NCBI GenBank assembly: GCA_937911505.1
Contig: CALEMF010000020.1
Coordinates: 27,954 to 91,953 of the forward strand
Origin: an uncultured Cytophagales bacterium
Lineage (GTDB): Bacteria > Bacteroidota > Bacteroidia > Cytophagales > Thermonemataceae
Length of the DNA stretch: 64,000 nucleotides
Direction: 5' to 3'
Shown here piece by piece: positions 8,531 to 16,470 of the stretch (position 1 is the first letter of the stretch; the number at the start of each line of letters is the position of its first letter). Made by a program: the position numbers and the translations under genes. Below the pieces are notes generated by a model. It saw only the letters and a list, made by a program, of their open reading frames with translations, had not been told where the DNA came from and made no database searches.

Positions 8531-10156
8531 ATGTTTACCCTTCAACAACTGATTAATCAGAAAGAGCGCTTTATCAAAGTCATTTCTAGGTACTGTCCCC
8601 TTTCCGAAGATTTACTAACACAATACACAAATGTGTGGGATTGGGAGCAAATTAGCCAAAACGAGCAAATCCCGTGGACAGCCGCTATCTTGGAGCGCTT
8701 TCAAAACAAATTACATTGGCGTGAAGGATTGGTTCTCAATACCAATCCAGCGATACCTCTTACGCCTGAGTTGATCAAAACCTTCATCAAAAAGAAAAAA
8801 TGGCAGTGGGATGACCTCATGTGGAACCCTCAGGTATTTCAAGAGGCAGACCTACTTGCCCTGTGTTTACCTCATTGGAATAGGGGCGCAAGGCAGTACC
8901 TAAAAAATAGTCTGAGCTCTGATACTGATTTAGGTACCTACAAGTATTTTCAGTTTACTTCTTGGGGAGAGGATGCTCACGAATGGGCACCCATAGTAGT
9001 GGAGCAAGCAAAAGGCTTACACTGGGATTTATTTAGTGGTGTACAAGGCTTTCCGTGGACAGCCGAATTCATTGAGAAGCATCAGGATCAACTAAACTGG
9101 AAAAGACTTAGCTGGAATGCCGGGCTCCCTTGGAGCATCTCCTTTATTCAGAAGTTTGAAGATCGCTGGGATTGGCGGTGGATGAGTTGGCAATTGCCTT
9201 GGAGTATTGAATTGATCCAAGCTTTCGAGGATCGTTGGCACTGGCGTAGATTAACCAATGAGGATAAAATTCCTTTTCTAAAAGAATTAGCAGACACGTT
9301 TCCAGAGAAAGTGATGTGGGCAGACGCAGAGATGGATCATGGTGCTTGGACAGGCATGTTCGATGGTTTGATTAATAATGAGCAAATTGATTGGACAGTC
9401 GATTATTACCAACAAATGTATACCTACGTGGAAAATTTCTTTCACCAGCTAGAGCAAACTCCTTATTTAGACTGGGGTGGTAACGAAGACTGGATTCGGT
9501 GGAGTGAGGATGATGAAGAAAAATTTTACTGGACGTATTACGCTAAAGGGAATAACTGGTCGCCTGATTTCTTCGATTTGATGTTACAAAAACAAGCAAA
9601 GGAAAACGTGCAAACGATTGATTGGGAAAATATATGTAGGTACGCAAAACACCTCTGGCATCACGACTTTATTGCTCAATACCAGAATAAGCTACAAGAA
9701 AACCTGTACGCTTTATGCGGGAACCCTTATTTTCCTTGGCACACGTACTGGGATTATTTTAATAGTCAGCTCAATCAAAGCTATTTTCGTGCGCTCAGCA
9801 GTAATACTGGCTTACAACTCAGTATACAGCTAGTAGAGGCAAACAAGGAAGACTGGGATTGGGTCAGTTTATCTTCCAATTCGCATATCACAGAAGAACT
9901 CATTGTATATTTTCAAGAGGATTGGGACTGGCGCGCACTCTCTATGAACAAGGCGATCTCGTACAAGATATTGCAAAAATACCCCGAAAGGGTAAGCTGG
10001 TATCATCTTTCCCGTAGAGAAGCGCTAGCCATTGAGCAGCTAGATTTGGACTTACCTTGGCATTGGGAAAGGATTTTTCAGACTCACACAAACCCGTCAA
10101 TGATTCAAAAGTATCTCCCAACTGACTTGCTAGAAGACTTTCTGGAAGCTATGTAG
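8531..10156 (+). CDS. Trp-rich tandem-repeat protein, unknown function
   Basis: The 541-residue protein is built from about twelve degenerate units of 25-30 residues. The best units read W-x-x-L/M-S-x-N-x-x-L/I-P-W-S/T-x-E-L/F-I-x-x-F-x-D-x-W-D-W, for example around residues 165-250. Trp is exceptionally abundant, often as WDW or WHW doublets, and helices of about 12 residues alternate with the Trp turns. There is no signal peptide, membrane segment or enzymatic motif. The repeat is unlike the WG repeat (PF14903), TPR or LRR consensus. Similar W-rich repeats occur in hypothetical proteins of other bacteria. A protein-protein interaction solenoid is an inference. Confidence 0.7.
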   Translation: MFTLQQLINQKERFIKVISRYCPLSEDLLTQYTNVWDWEQISQNEQIPWTAAILERFQNKLHWREGLVLNTNPAIPLTPELIKTFIKKKKWQWDDLMWNPQVFQEADLLALCLPHWNRGARQYLKNSLSSDTDLGTYKYFQFTSWGEDAHEWAPIVVEQAKGLHWDLFSGVQGFPWTAEFIEKHQDQLNWKRLSWNAGLPWSISFIQKFEDRWDWRWMSWQLPWSIELIQAFEDRWHWRRLTNEDKIPFLKELADTFPEKVMWADAEMDHGAWTGMFDGLINNEQIDWTVDYYQQMYTYVENFFHQLEQTPYLDWGGNEDWIRWSEDDEEKFYWTYYAKGNNWSPDFFDLMLQKQAKENVQTIDWENICRYAKHLWHHDFIAQYQNKLQENLYALCGNPYFPWHTYWDYFNSQLNQSYFRALSSNTGLQLSIQLVEANKEDWDWVSLSSNSHITEELIVYFQEDWDWRALSMNKAISYKILQKYPERVSWYHLSRREALAIEQLDLDLPWHWERIFQTHTNPSMIQKYLPTDLLEDFLEAM

Positions 10157-10193
10157 CTAATAATTACTTGTAAGATGAGAACAAAAGCTGACA

Positions 10194-10550
10194 TTACACT
10201 CTTTTGTTCCCATAACTATATATGTGTACGTTACTCCAATGCGCTAGTGAATTCATAATATCAGAAAGGCTCTTTCCTTTTTCTGTTAGAGAATATTCCA
10301 CCCTCGGGGGCACTTCTGGATACGCTTTTCTATCAACTATACCATCTTCTTGCAATTCTTTCAATTGCCGTGAGAGAACCTTTAAGGCAATTCCTGAAAT
10401 TGTTTTGTGCAATTCGCCAAAACGGTAGGACTTCTTCATTAAAACCCAGATGATAATAGGCTTCCATTTACCTCCAATTACGTGAATAGATGCTGCGATG
10501 GGACAATCGTCTGCTTTCTGATATTTTTTTTCATTTTTTTTCTCTTCCAT
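10194..10550 (-). CDS. HxlR-family transcriptional regulator
   Basis: The winged-helix protein has the HxlR signature: DCPIAASIHVIGGKWKPIII, FGELHKTISGIALKVLSRQLKELQEDGIV, then the wing and VEYSLTEKGKSL. The Cys in the N-terminal DCP(I) motif is the conserved thiol used for redox or electrophile sensing in YodB-type members. The start is placed at the Met of MEEKKNEKKY; an in-frame Met five codons upstream gives 123 residues. It is divergent from a DoxX-like membrane gene, and the intergenic region contains a TACT-N7-AGTA palindrome that fits HxlR-type operators. Confidence 0.9.
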   Translation of the reverse strand: MEEKKNEKKYQKADDCPIAASIHVIGGKWKPIIIWVLMKKSYRFGELHKTISGIALKVLSRQLKELQEDGIVDRKAYPEVPPRVEYSLTEKGKSLSDIMNSLAHWSNVHIYSYGNKRV

Positions 10551-10585
10551 ATAAATCGTTTTCAAAATTTAGACATTTCTGCCAT

Positions 10586-10643
10586 TACTTGACAAAAAGG
10601 TAACTACTTGACAAAAGTATAGTAATGAGTTAAGTTTGTCAAG
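10586..10643 (+). promoter_or_regulatory. HxlR-type operator and promoter of the DoxX gene
   Basis: The 12-mer TACTTGACAAAA occurs at 10586-10597 and again at 10605-10616; the second copy forms TACT-N7-AGTA (10605-10619), the palindrome type known for Bacillus YodB/CatR. An inverted partial copy TTTGTCAAG lies at 10635-10643. TAAGTTTG (10631-10638) matches the Bacteroidota -7 element, with TTG about 20 bases upstream inside the second operator copy. A repressor bound there would cover the -33 region and block doxX transcription. Confidence 0.6.
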
Positions 10644-10668
10644 AGTTCAACGCTAAAACATAAGAAAA

Positions 10669-11064
10669 ATGAAAGCAATGGGTTATTTATTATTTCGATT
10701 AATCATGGGGGTAAACTTCCTTTTTCACGCTGTGAATAGATTCTACTATGGATATATAGGTTTTGTAGATTGGATGGCTGTAGAATTTGAGCCCACGTTT
10801 CTACCAACTGTATTGGTAAGGGCTTTTGCATTTATTTTACCCATCGCAGAAGCCTTAGTGGGTATTTCTTTAATCTTGGGTGTCAAAACAAAGTGGGGAC
10901 TCATTGGAGGCACTGCTATCATCGCTTTTTTGGTACTGGGGAGCTGCCTTATTCATAAATGGGACTGGGTCGGCTTACAAATGGTATACGCTGTCTGTTT
11001 CTACCTTTTAATGGAGCGAATTGAACAAAATACTTTTTCTTTGGACTATAAGGTAGTTCACTGA
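10669..11064 (+). CDS. DoxX-like integral membrane protein
   Basis: The 131-residue protein has four predicted membrane helices. The early segment GYLLFRLIMGVNFLFHAVNRF and the PIAEALVGISLILGVKTKWGLIGG block are typical of the DoxX/DoxD family. Family members are membrane components linked to quinone or thiol redox chemistry in some organisms, but no enzyme activity can be assigned here. The divergent arrangement with an HxlR regulator is common for DoxX genes under thiol or quinone stress control, and the shared operator supports this. Confidence 0.8.
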   Translation: MKAMGYLLFRLIMGVNFLFHAVNRFYYGYIGFVDWMAVEFEPTFLPTVLVRAFAFILPIAEALVGISLILGVKTKWGLIGGTAIIAFLVLGSCLIHKWDWVGLQMVYAVCFYLLMERIEQNTFSLDYKVVH

Positions 11065-11216
11065 AAAAATAGCCTTCTTAGGCAGATTATAAACATATAC
11101 TTGCCGAACCTGTATCGTAGGTTCTACAAACTATCTACCGAGCCAGATCACAGACCCTGCAGTAGCTTAAGCGAATTTACAAAATCAAAGCAGTGGAAAG
11201 TGGATAACATACTTTT

Positions 11217-11837
11217 CTAAACCTGCTTAGCAAACTGCGCTACCACCTGATAAAGATGAAACTCATTCTTAGCTATACCCGCCCAATAAGGTGTATCAGG
11301 ATTGAAGCCTTCCTTCTTGAGAATAGCCTGAAAAGCCTTTTCACTCTCCCACTGACCGTAATTGAAAACCCTTGTACCATCCACACTTCTGTGAAAAGTA
11401 GCGGAGAGTAAGCCTTGCTTCCCTGCACCTGCACGGTCTATCTCTGTCGTAGCCAAAGCAATCATCTCCTTTTGCTGTGTGGGTAACATCCTAAACTCTG
11501 CTAAATGCGTAACCTTATCTCCCACTTCAATTTTGATGGGTACTTGTGCTGCACGGCTTACAAAAACTTCCAAAGCACTGCGATCTGGTGAATAGAAAGC
11601 GGCTAGGGCTGGCGCAAGTGCACTACTAGTAGGCAAATAGGGTTTCTCCCATTGGCTATACACAAAAACCCTTGTGCCATCTAAGCTTTTATGGATGCTT
11701 GCGGATACAAAAAAAGGAACAGCCTGCCACAAGGGTAGCTGTTGGTGAGTAAGGGTATCAATGAGGGCTTGTTGGTGCTTTTCTGCCACAGGAAATAAAT
11801 CTACACCAATACTAAAATCAGAAGAAAGGGTAATCAT
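11217..11837 (-). CDS. tandem antibiotic-biosynthesis-monooxygenase (ABM) domain protein
   Basis: Two copies of an ABM-like ferredoxin fold are visible. Residues 1-100 contain SASIHKSLDGTRVFVYSQWE and residues 100-206 contain SATFHRSVDGTRVFNYGQWES, an obvious internal duplication. ABM domains act as cofactor-free monooxygenases on quinols and polyketides, or bind haem (IsdG type). Fused two-domain forms are known, but the substrate is not readable. There is no signal peptide, so the protein is cytoplasmic. It is divergent from the ClC channel gene, with 141 bp between them. Confidence 0.75.
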   Translation of the reverse strand: MITLSSDFSIGVDLFPVAEKHQQALIDTLTHQQLPLWQAVPFFVSASIHKSLDGTRVFVYSQWEKPYLPTSSALAPALAAFYSPDRSALEVFVSRAAQVPIKIEVGDKVTHLAEFRMLPTQQKEMIALATTEIDRAGAGKQGLLSATFHRSVDGTRVFNYGQWESEKAFQAILKKEGFNPDTPYWAGIAKNEFHLYQVVAQFAKQV

Positions 11838-11978
11838 AAAAAAGCGTGTTTATGTTTTTAATGGTCATCTATCAATGACAAAATTTACTAAAAACTCCCG
11901 TTTTCTCGAAAAGAATATGATCTTTGTAAAACACCCTATGATAGTAGACAATCATACCTTCTTTCAATAAGTACCAAG

Positions 11979-13790
11979 ATGGCCAAGCGCATCCCGAAGC
12001 AGCATTATACAGCACTTACTCAATACAAGAGAATTAGTATCCAACGGCTCAGAAAACGCCTTACCAACAAGCAGTTTCTCATTTTAGCTGCTATTGGGGT
12101 AGGTTTATTGGCAGGGCTACAAGCCGTATTGCTTAAGTCAGTAGTACACGGCCTGCATCATTACATCCACTACGACCACGAAGAGGGGATTGATCATTTG
12201 TGGAAGGCACTTTTTCCTATTGTGGGCATTGCCCTGACTGTGTTGTTTGTAAAATATCTATTAAAGACTGAGCTTGGTAAAGGCGTCGCCAATATTTTAA
12301 GGGAAATTGTGAAGGGCGGTTCTAACGTGCGAAGACACAAGACTTTCTCCCATATGGTGACCAGCGCGCTGACGGTGGGTTTTGGTGGTTCTGCGGGTTT
12401 GGAGGCACCCATTGTTATTACGGGCGCTGCTTCAGGAAGTAATGTAGGACGCGCACTTCACGTTAATTATAAAGAAAAAACCTTATTACTAGGATGTGGC
12501 GCAGCAGCAGGGATTGCGGCCGTTTTTAACTCCCCTATTGCAGGGGTGATGTTTGCGATTGAGGTATTACTTACTCAGATTACCGTCTCTTCTTTCATTC
12601 CGTTGATCATTGCAGCAGCTTGTGGCGCCTTGGTCTCTAACATTATCTTACACGAGAATATCCTCTTTGCTTTTCGCTTACAACAGCCTTTTGAATATAC
12701 CAATATCCCTTATTACATCTTACTGGCTTTTCTTTGTGGGGCCATCTCGCTTTATTACATGCACATCACGCATAAAATAGAGCATTTTTTTAAGCAGTCT
12801 AATAGAGTTTGGCTAAGGGTGATATTGGGCGGCTTGTGTTTAGCGCTCCTCATCATCGTTTTTCCACCGCTCTTTGGGGAAGGTTATAGAAGTATTAAGC
12901 TCTTGGCTGATGGGAAAGCCTTTTTACTTTTAGAAGAGAGTTTCTTCCAACCCTTTGCACAAGAAGAATGGTTGCTGTTAGGCTTTGTGGGGGCTATTAT
13001 GTTGCTCAAAGCCATCGCTACTTCTATTACCTTAGCGAGTGGCGGGAATGGGGGTAACTTTGCTCCTGCCCTGTTTGTAGGCGCTTACTTGGGGTTTGTA
13101 CTTGACCGGGTTGTGAACCTTTTGGGGTTGGATAAGCTGCCAGAAACGAACTTTACCATTGTGGGTATGACGGGTGTATTAGCAGGTGTGATGTATGCAC
13201 CCTTAACGGGGATTTTCTTGATTGCAGAAATCACAGGAGGGTATGAACTCATCATACCCCTAATGTTGGTAGCTACCCTAGCACACGCGATGGTAAGGCA
13301 CTTTGAACCTTACTCTATGGAAATCAAGCAACAGGTAGAAGAAGGAGAGATATTTACACACGATAAAGATACCAACGTACTGTTGCTACTGGATACTTCA
13401 CAGCTTATAGAAACGGATGTTAAAACCATCCATCCTGATAAGACACTAGGTGATTTAGTAGCACTCATTACCAAGTCGAGGAGGAGTTTATTTGCGGTGG
13501 TAGATGCAAAAGGTCACTTTAAGGGAGTGATTACACTAGACGATGTCAAAAACTTTATGTTTGACCAAACACTTTACGACCAACGCTTGGTGAAGGAAGT
13601 AATGCAAGACCCACCTGCTCGTATCTATGTCAATGAGCGTATGGATGTAGTCATGCGTAAATTCGACGAAACCAACGCTTGGAACCTTCCTGTAGTAGAA
13701 GGGCAACAATACATAGGCTTTATTTCTAAGGCGCGTATTTTCTCCCAATATAGAAGCGAGCTACGCAATATTACCAATTTAATAGAATAG
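11979..13790 (+). CDS. ClC-type chloride channel with C-terminal CBS pair
   Basis: The 603-residue protein has a ClC membrane core (about residues 30-440) and two C-terminal CBS domains (about 470-595). Filter motifs are recognisable: GSAGLEAP at 137-144, where the Glu corresponds to the gating glutamate of the GxEGP motif, and GGNGGNFAPALF near 350. The helix read as FAIEVLL has Val at the position of the internal proton glutamate of E. coli ClC (IIEEM), as in eukaryotic ClC channels, which favours a channel rather than a Cl-/H+ exchanger. The CBS pair suggests nucleotide control of gating. Confidence 0.9.
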   Translation: MAKRIPKQHYTALTQYKRISIQRLRKRLTNKQFLILAAIGVGLLAGLQAVLLKSVVHGLHHYIHYDHEEGIDHLWKALFPIVGIALTVLFVKYLLKTELGKGVANILREIVKGGSNVRRHKTFSHMVTSALTVGFGGSAGLEAPIVITGAASGSNVGRALHVNYKEKTLLLGCGAAAGIAAVFNSPIAGVMFAIEVLLTQITVSSFIPLIIAAACGALVSNIILHENILFAFRLQQPFEYTNIPYYILLAFLCGAISLYYMHITHKIEHFFKQSNRVWLRVILGGLCLALLIIVFPPLFGEGYRSIKLLADGKAFLLLEESFFQPFAQEEWLLLGFVGAIMLLKAIATSITLASGGNGGNFAPALFVGAYLGFVLDRVVNLLGLDKLPETNFTIVGMTGVLAGVMYAPLTGIFLIAEITGGYELIIPLMLVATLAHAMVRHFEPYSMEIKQQVEEGEIFTHDKDTNVLLLLDTSQLIETDVKTIHPDKTLGDLVALITKSRRSLFAVVDAKGHFKGVITLDDVKNFMFDQTLYDQRLVKEVMQDPPARIYVNERMDVVMRKFDETNAWNLPVVEGQQYIGFISKARIFSQYRSELRNITNLIE

Positions 13791-13906
13791 TTAAATTTCT
13801 TATAACTAGGACATTACTCTAAGAAAAATAACCTTAGCATCAACTTTTCTCGTTAAAATTTCGTAAACTTACTATTGTACATTACCATTGGTCACAAAGA
13901 TTGCTT

Positions 13907-14497
13907 ATGAATAAAACTGTATTCATTTTAAGTATTATTTTAGTAGGTTGGATCGCTGGTGGTGCCTATGTGTATACTTGCAAGATTAAACAACTATGTT
14001 ATGACCCAGCAGAAGCCTCAATTTCTGAAAGAGAGGAAATAGAGGAGCCATCGACCGAAGAAGAAGCGGTAAGCGAGCTGCTTGATACAGTTTCTACAGC
14101 TACCGTCGAAGAAGGTACTACAGAAGATACAACTCCTACGCAAGAAGAAGTTTTACAGCGTACTTATACCATTTATTTTCAACCTATGAGTACTGAGCTG
14201 ATTGTTGAAGAAACGCATCGCGTCTTTTTTCGGCAAGCAAAAGACTGGCTAGTGAAAAATCCTGAAGGGCGTCTACAACTCATAGGCCATACAGATAGCA
14301 CAGGAAGTCCTGAGAGGAACATCGTATTTGGAGAAAAAAGAGCACAAAGTGTGAAAGCGTATTTGGTAGCGGCAGTAGGACTACCACCCATACAAATTGA
14401 GGTGGATAGCAAAGGGCAAGCACAACCTCTAGCAGATAACACCACAGAGACGGGCAGGGCTAAGAATAGACGCGTAGAACTTTATATACGCCGTTAA
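13907..14497 (+). CDS. OmpA-family protein with N-terminal membrane anchor
   Basis: Residues 1-25 form a single hydrophobic anchor or signal (KTVFILSIILVGWIAGGAYVY). A Glu/Thr-rich linker (about 40-85) is followed by an OmpA-C domain with LIGHTDSTGSPERNIVFGEKRAQSVKAYL and a final NRRVELYIRR, the peptidoglycan-binding signature. The start is the ATG preceding NKTVF; a TTG two codons upstream is less likely. The lack of a beta-barrel means that it probably tethers an inner-membrane-anchored element to the wall. It is followed after 32 bp by a membrane-anchored helix-hairpin-helix protein, a common pairing in Bacteroidota. Confidence 0.85.
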   Translation: MNKTVFILSIILVGWIAGGAYVYTCKIKQLCYDPAEASISEREEIEEPSTEEEAVSELLDTVSTATVEEGTTEDTTPTQEEVLQRTYTIYFQPMSTELIVEETHRVFFRQAKDWLVKNPEGRLQLIGHTDSTGSPERNIVFGEKRAQSVKAYLVAAVGLPPIQIEVDSKGQAQPLADNTTETGRAKNRRVELYIRR

Positions 14498-14529
14498 TTT
14501 ATTTTACTTTCATCTAACTCACTTGTATC

Positions 14530-15195
14530 ATGGATTTTACTACCGCTGTTTTAGTTTCTGTATTTTTTCTTGTAGTGGCAGCCATTCTAGGGGGGCTTAT
14601 TGTCTATTTTTTGATGCGTAGTCGTATAAATAGTGCTTCAATAACGCCTTCTGATACTAGGCCAGAGGAAGAACTTACTGCGTTGCATCGTCAAATAGAA
14701 CATCTTAAAAATGATGTAGCAAAAAAAGAGAAAGAAAATAGTATGCTACAAACACAACTTACACAAGAGCGCGTGGATTGTAAGGAGCAGCAGGGTATAC
14801 TTAATAGTCACATCACACAATTACAAAATGAGATAGAGATTCTACAGTCAAGAGCTATGGATCAATTAAAGGAGCAATCACAATCAAAAGTGTCTGTTGA
14901 AAAGGATAAGAAAAGTGCAACCCTTGATAAAATTAAAGAAAAGGCAGCTTCTTTTGATTATTCTACAATGGGTACAGCGACTGCTGCAGAAAAAGACGAC
15001 CTAAAGATTATCTCTGGTGTGGGCCCTTTTATTGAGGAAAAACTGAATGCCTTGAATATTTTTACTTTCGCACAGATTTCACGCTTTACCAAAAAAGACA
15101 TAGAGCAAGTTACAAAAGCGATTGCTTTTTTTCCAGGTAGAATAGAACGAGACGAATGGGTAAAGCAAGCAAAGGACCTATCAGAGAAGAAGTAA
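14530..15195 (+). CDS. membrane-anchored coiled-coil protein with C-terminal helix-hairpin-helix
   Basis: One N-terminal membrane helix (about residues 6-29) is followed by a coiled coil (about 45-115) and a C-terminal helix-hairpin-helix-type domain read as DDLKIISGVGPFIEEKLNALNIFTFAQISRF. This ISGVGPxIEEKLNxLGIxTFxQI motif is the COG3743-like H3TH domain often annotated as a predicted flap-endonuclease-like fold. The domain usually binds DNA or protein without nuclease residues. The gene is probably co-transcribed with the OmpA-family gene upstream. Together they could link envelope and nucleoid; that is an inference. Confidence 0.75.
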   Translation: MDFTTAVLVSVFFLVVAAILGGLIVYFLMRSRINSASITPSDTRPEEELTALHRQIEHLKNDVAKKEKENSMLQTQLTQERVDCKEQQGILNSHITQLQNEIEILQSRAMDQLKEQSQSKVSVEKDKKSATLDKIKEKAASFDYSTMGTATAAEKDDLKIISGVGPFIEEKLNALNIFTFAQISRFTKKDIEQVTKAIAFFPGRIERDEWVKQAKDLSEKK

Positions 15196-15220
15196 CACTC
15201 ATTTTTACGACATCTCTTTA

Positions 15221-15251
15221 TAAAAGGAGCCCGTATTTTATACAAGCTCCT
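15221..15251 (-). terminator. probable terminator of the MoxR operon
   Basis: The stem AGGAGC/GCTCCT has an inner GTA/TAC pairing and is followed on the minus strand by TTTTA. It sits between the convergent helix-hairpin-helix gene and the MoxR-like gene. Confidence 0.4.
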
Positions 15252-15312
15252 CTGTCTTTCTAATTTTTACATAAGATAATCTCTTTGAAGGCTTCTTAGT
15301 TTTTCTGTAACA

Positions 15313-16431
15313 CTACGCCTTACTCAAATACATTTTTGCCAACTCAGGATCCTGTAAAACAGCCTTGAGGGCATTATTACGAGACATTACCAAGTCTTGC
15401 ATTGCAATCAAGCGCATATCATTCGGTAAGAAGTCCATCTTCAAGAATTCTTTCACATTATCAATCTGCTCGGCCTTAAACTTCTCTTTACTCAAGGTAA
15501 GGTAGTTAATAAGGCGAGTACATATCACTGCTAGTATATCTACACGCTTTGTTTTCTGCTCAACTGTATTTTTTATTTTTCGATAAACGTCTTTCTCAAA
15601 GTCTTCTGCGGTTACGATCTCTTCAGGAGTAATCAGTTTACCTAAATCGTTGTTGAGGAATGAGATAAACGAAGTCACTGTGTTGCTATCCATACAACCA
15701 TCGGCCAGCATTTTTACAATGCCAAGCTCTTCCTTAAGGTCTTTGATACTAGCAATTGATTCTGCAAACTGCACAATGGTTCTGGGAGTAGTCCTCTCAC
15801 CGCTTATGAGTTCTGGATAAGTAAGAACGAAACTAATTACACGTGGATCTACTTGGTTTTTCTCTGCCCAAAAAGACCACCGTTTGGCATCAAAAGTAAG
15901 CGTAATGTGAATCATCCTTGTGAGCATCGCAAAGTCCATGGGCGTTACAGAGTAGTCTCCTCCATCAGGATTGGCGGTAAGGACAATGTGCCACTTAGGA
16001 GGCATTTTCCAGCTTACTAGCTCATAGTTTTGTAAGAGCTGCATAATCCCACGTAAAATGCGGTCGTCTGCCCTGTTTACATCGTCAATCAAGAGTATAC
16101 CGGGACCTTCTTCTTGCGGCACCCACTCGGGCGCTGCCATTACCGTTACTTCTTGGTTATTTTCATCCTCAGCAATATGAGGCATACCGATTAGATCGCC
16201 CATTTCTTCGAACTGTGCAGGGGCAATATACCGCCACTTATAACCTTGTTCTAACGCAAAGTCTTCTACTGTTTGTGTTTTACCAATACCGTGTTCACCC
16301 CATATACAGATAGGTGTTTTACGCCTTTGCTCTGCTTCTGCTTTTTCGTTTGCCTGAATGGTATGTTTTATAAAGTCTTCTAGTTCTTTTGTATTGCATT
16401 TGGTTCCGTAGAAAATATAATTATGTTTCAT
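15313..16431 (-). CDS. MoxR-family AAA+ ATPase
   Basis: The 372-residue AAA+ protein has Walker A GEHGIGKT (residues 45-52), Walker B ILLIDDVNRAD (112-122) and a sensor-1 VLTANPDGGDY. The insert and spacing are those of MoxR-like ATPases, which act as chaperones that load cofactors or activate partners carrying vWA domains. It is the distal gene of a three-gene set: immediately upstream lies a vWA protein with an HExxH motif (39-bp gap), the classical MoxR partner. The layout parallels RavA-ViaA. Confidence 0.88.
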   Translation of the reverse strand: MKHNYIFYGTKCNTKELEDFIKHTIQANEKAEAEQRRKTPICIWGEHGIGKTQTVEDFALEQGYKWRYIAPAQFEEMGDLIGMPHIAEDENNQEVTVMAAPEWVPQEEGPGILLIDDVNRADDRILRGIMQLLQNYELVSWKMPPKWHIVLTANPDGGDYSVTPMDFAMLTRMIHITLTFDAKRWSFWAEKNQVDPRVISFVLTYPELISGERTTPRTIVQFAESIASIKDLKEELGIVKMLADGCMDSNTVTSFISFLNNDLGKLITPEEIVTAEDFEKDVYRKIKNTVEQKTKRVDILAVICTRLINYLTLSKEKFKAEQIDNVKEFLKMDFLPNDMRLIAMQDLVMSRNNALKAVLQDPELAKMYLSKA

Positions 16432-16470
16432 CAGCGTACAATCTTCTTAAGATTAGATTTTTTATGATTA

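Noticed and set aside
8531..10156. Trp-rich protein assigned to the WG-repeat family
   Set aside because: The units lack the conserved Trp-Gly followed by the beta-strand pattern of WG repeats and are helix-rich with WDW and PW motifs instead.
10194..11064. HxlR/DoxX pair as a mobile or horizontally acquired cassette
   Set aside because: No flanking repeats, integrase or composition shift was seen; the divergent pair looks like a normal regulatory unit.
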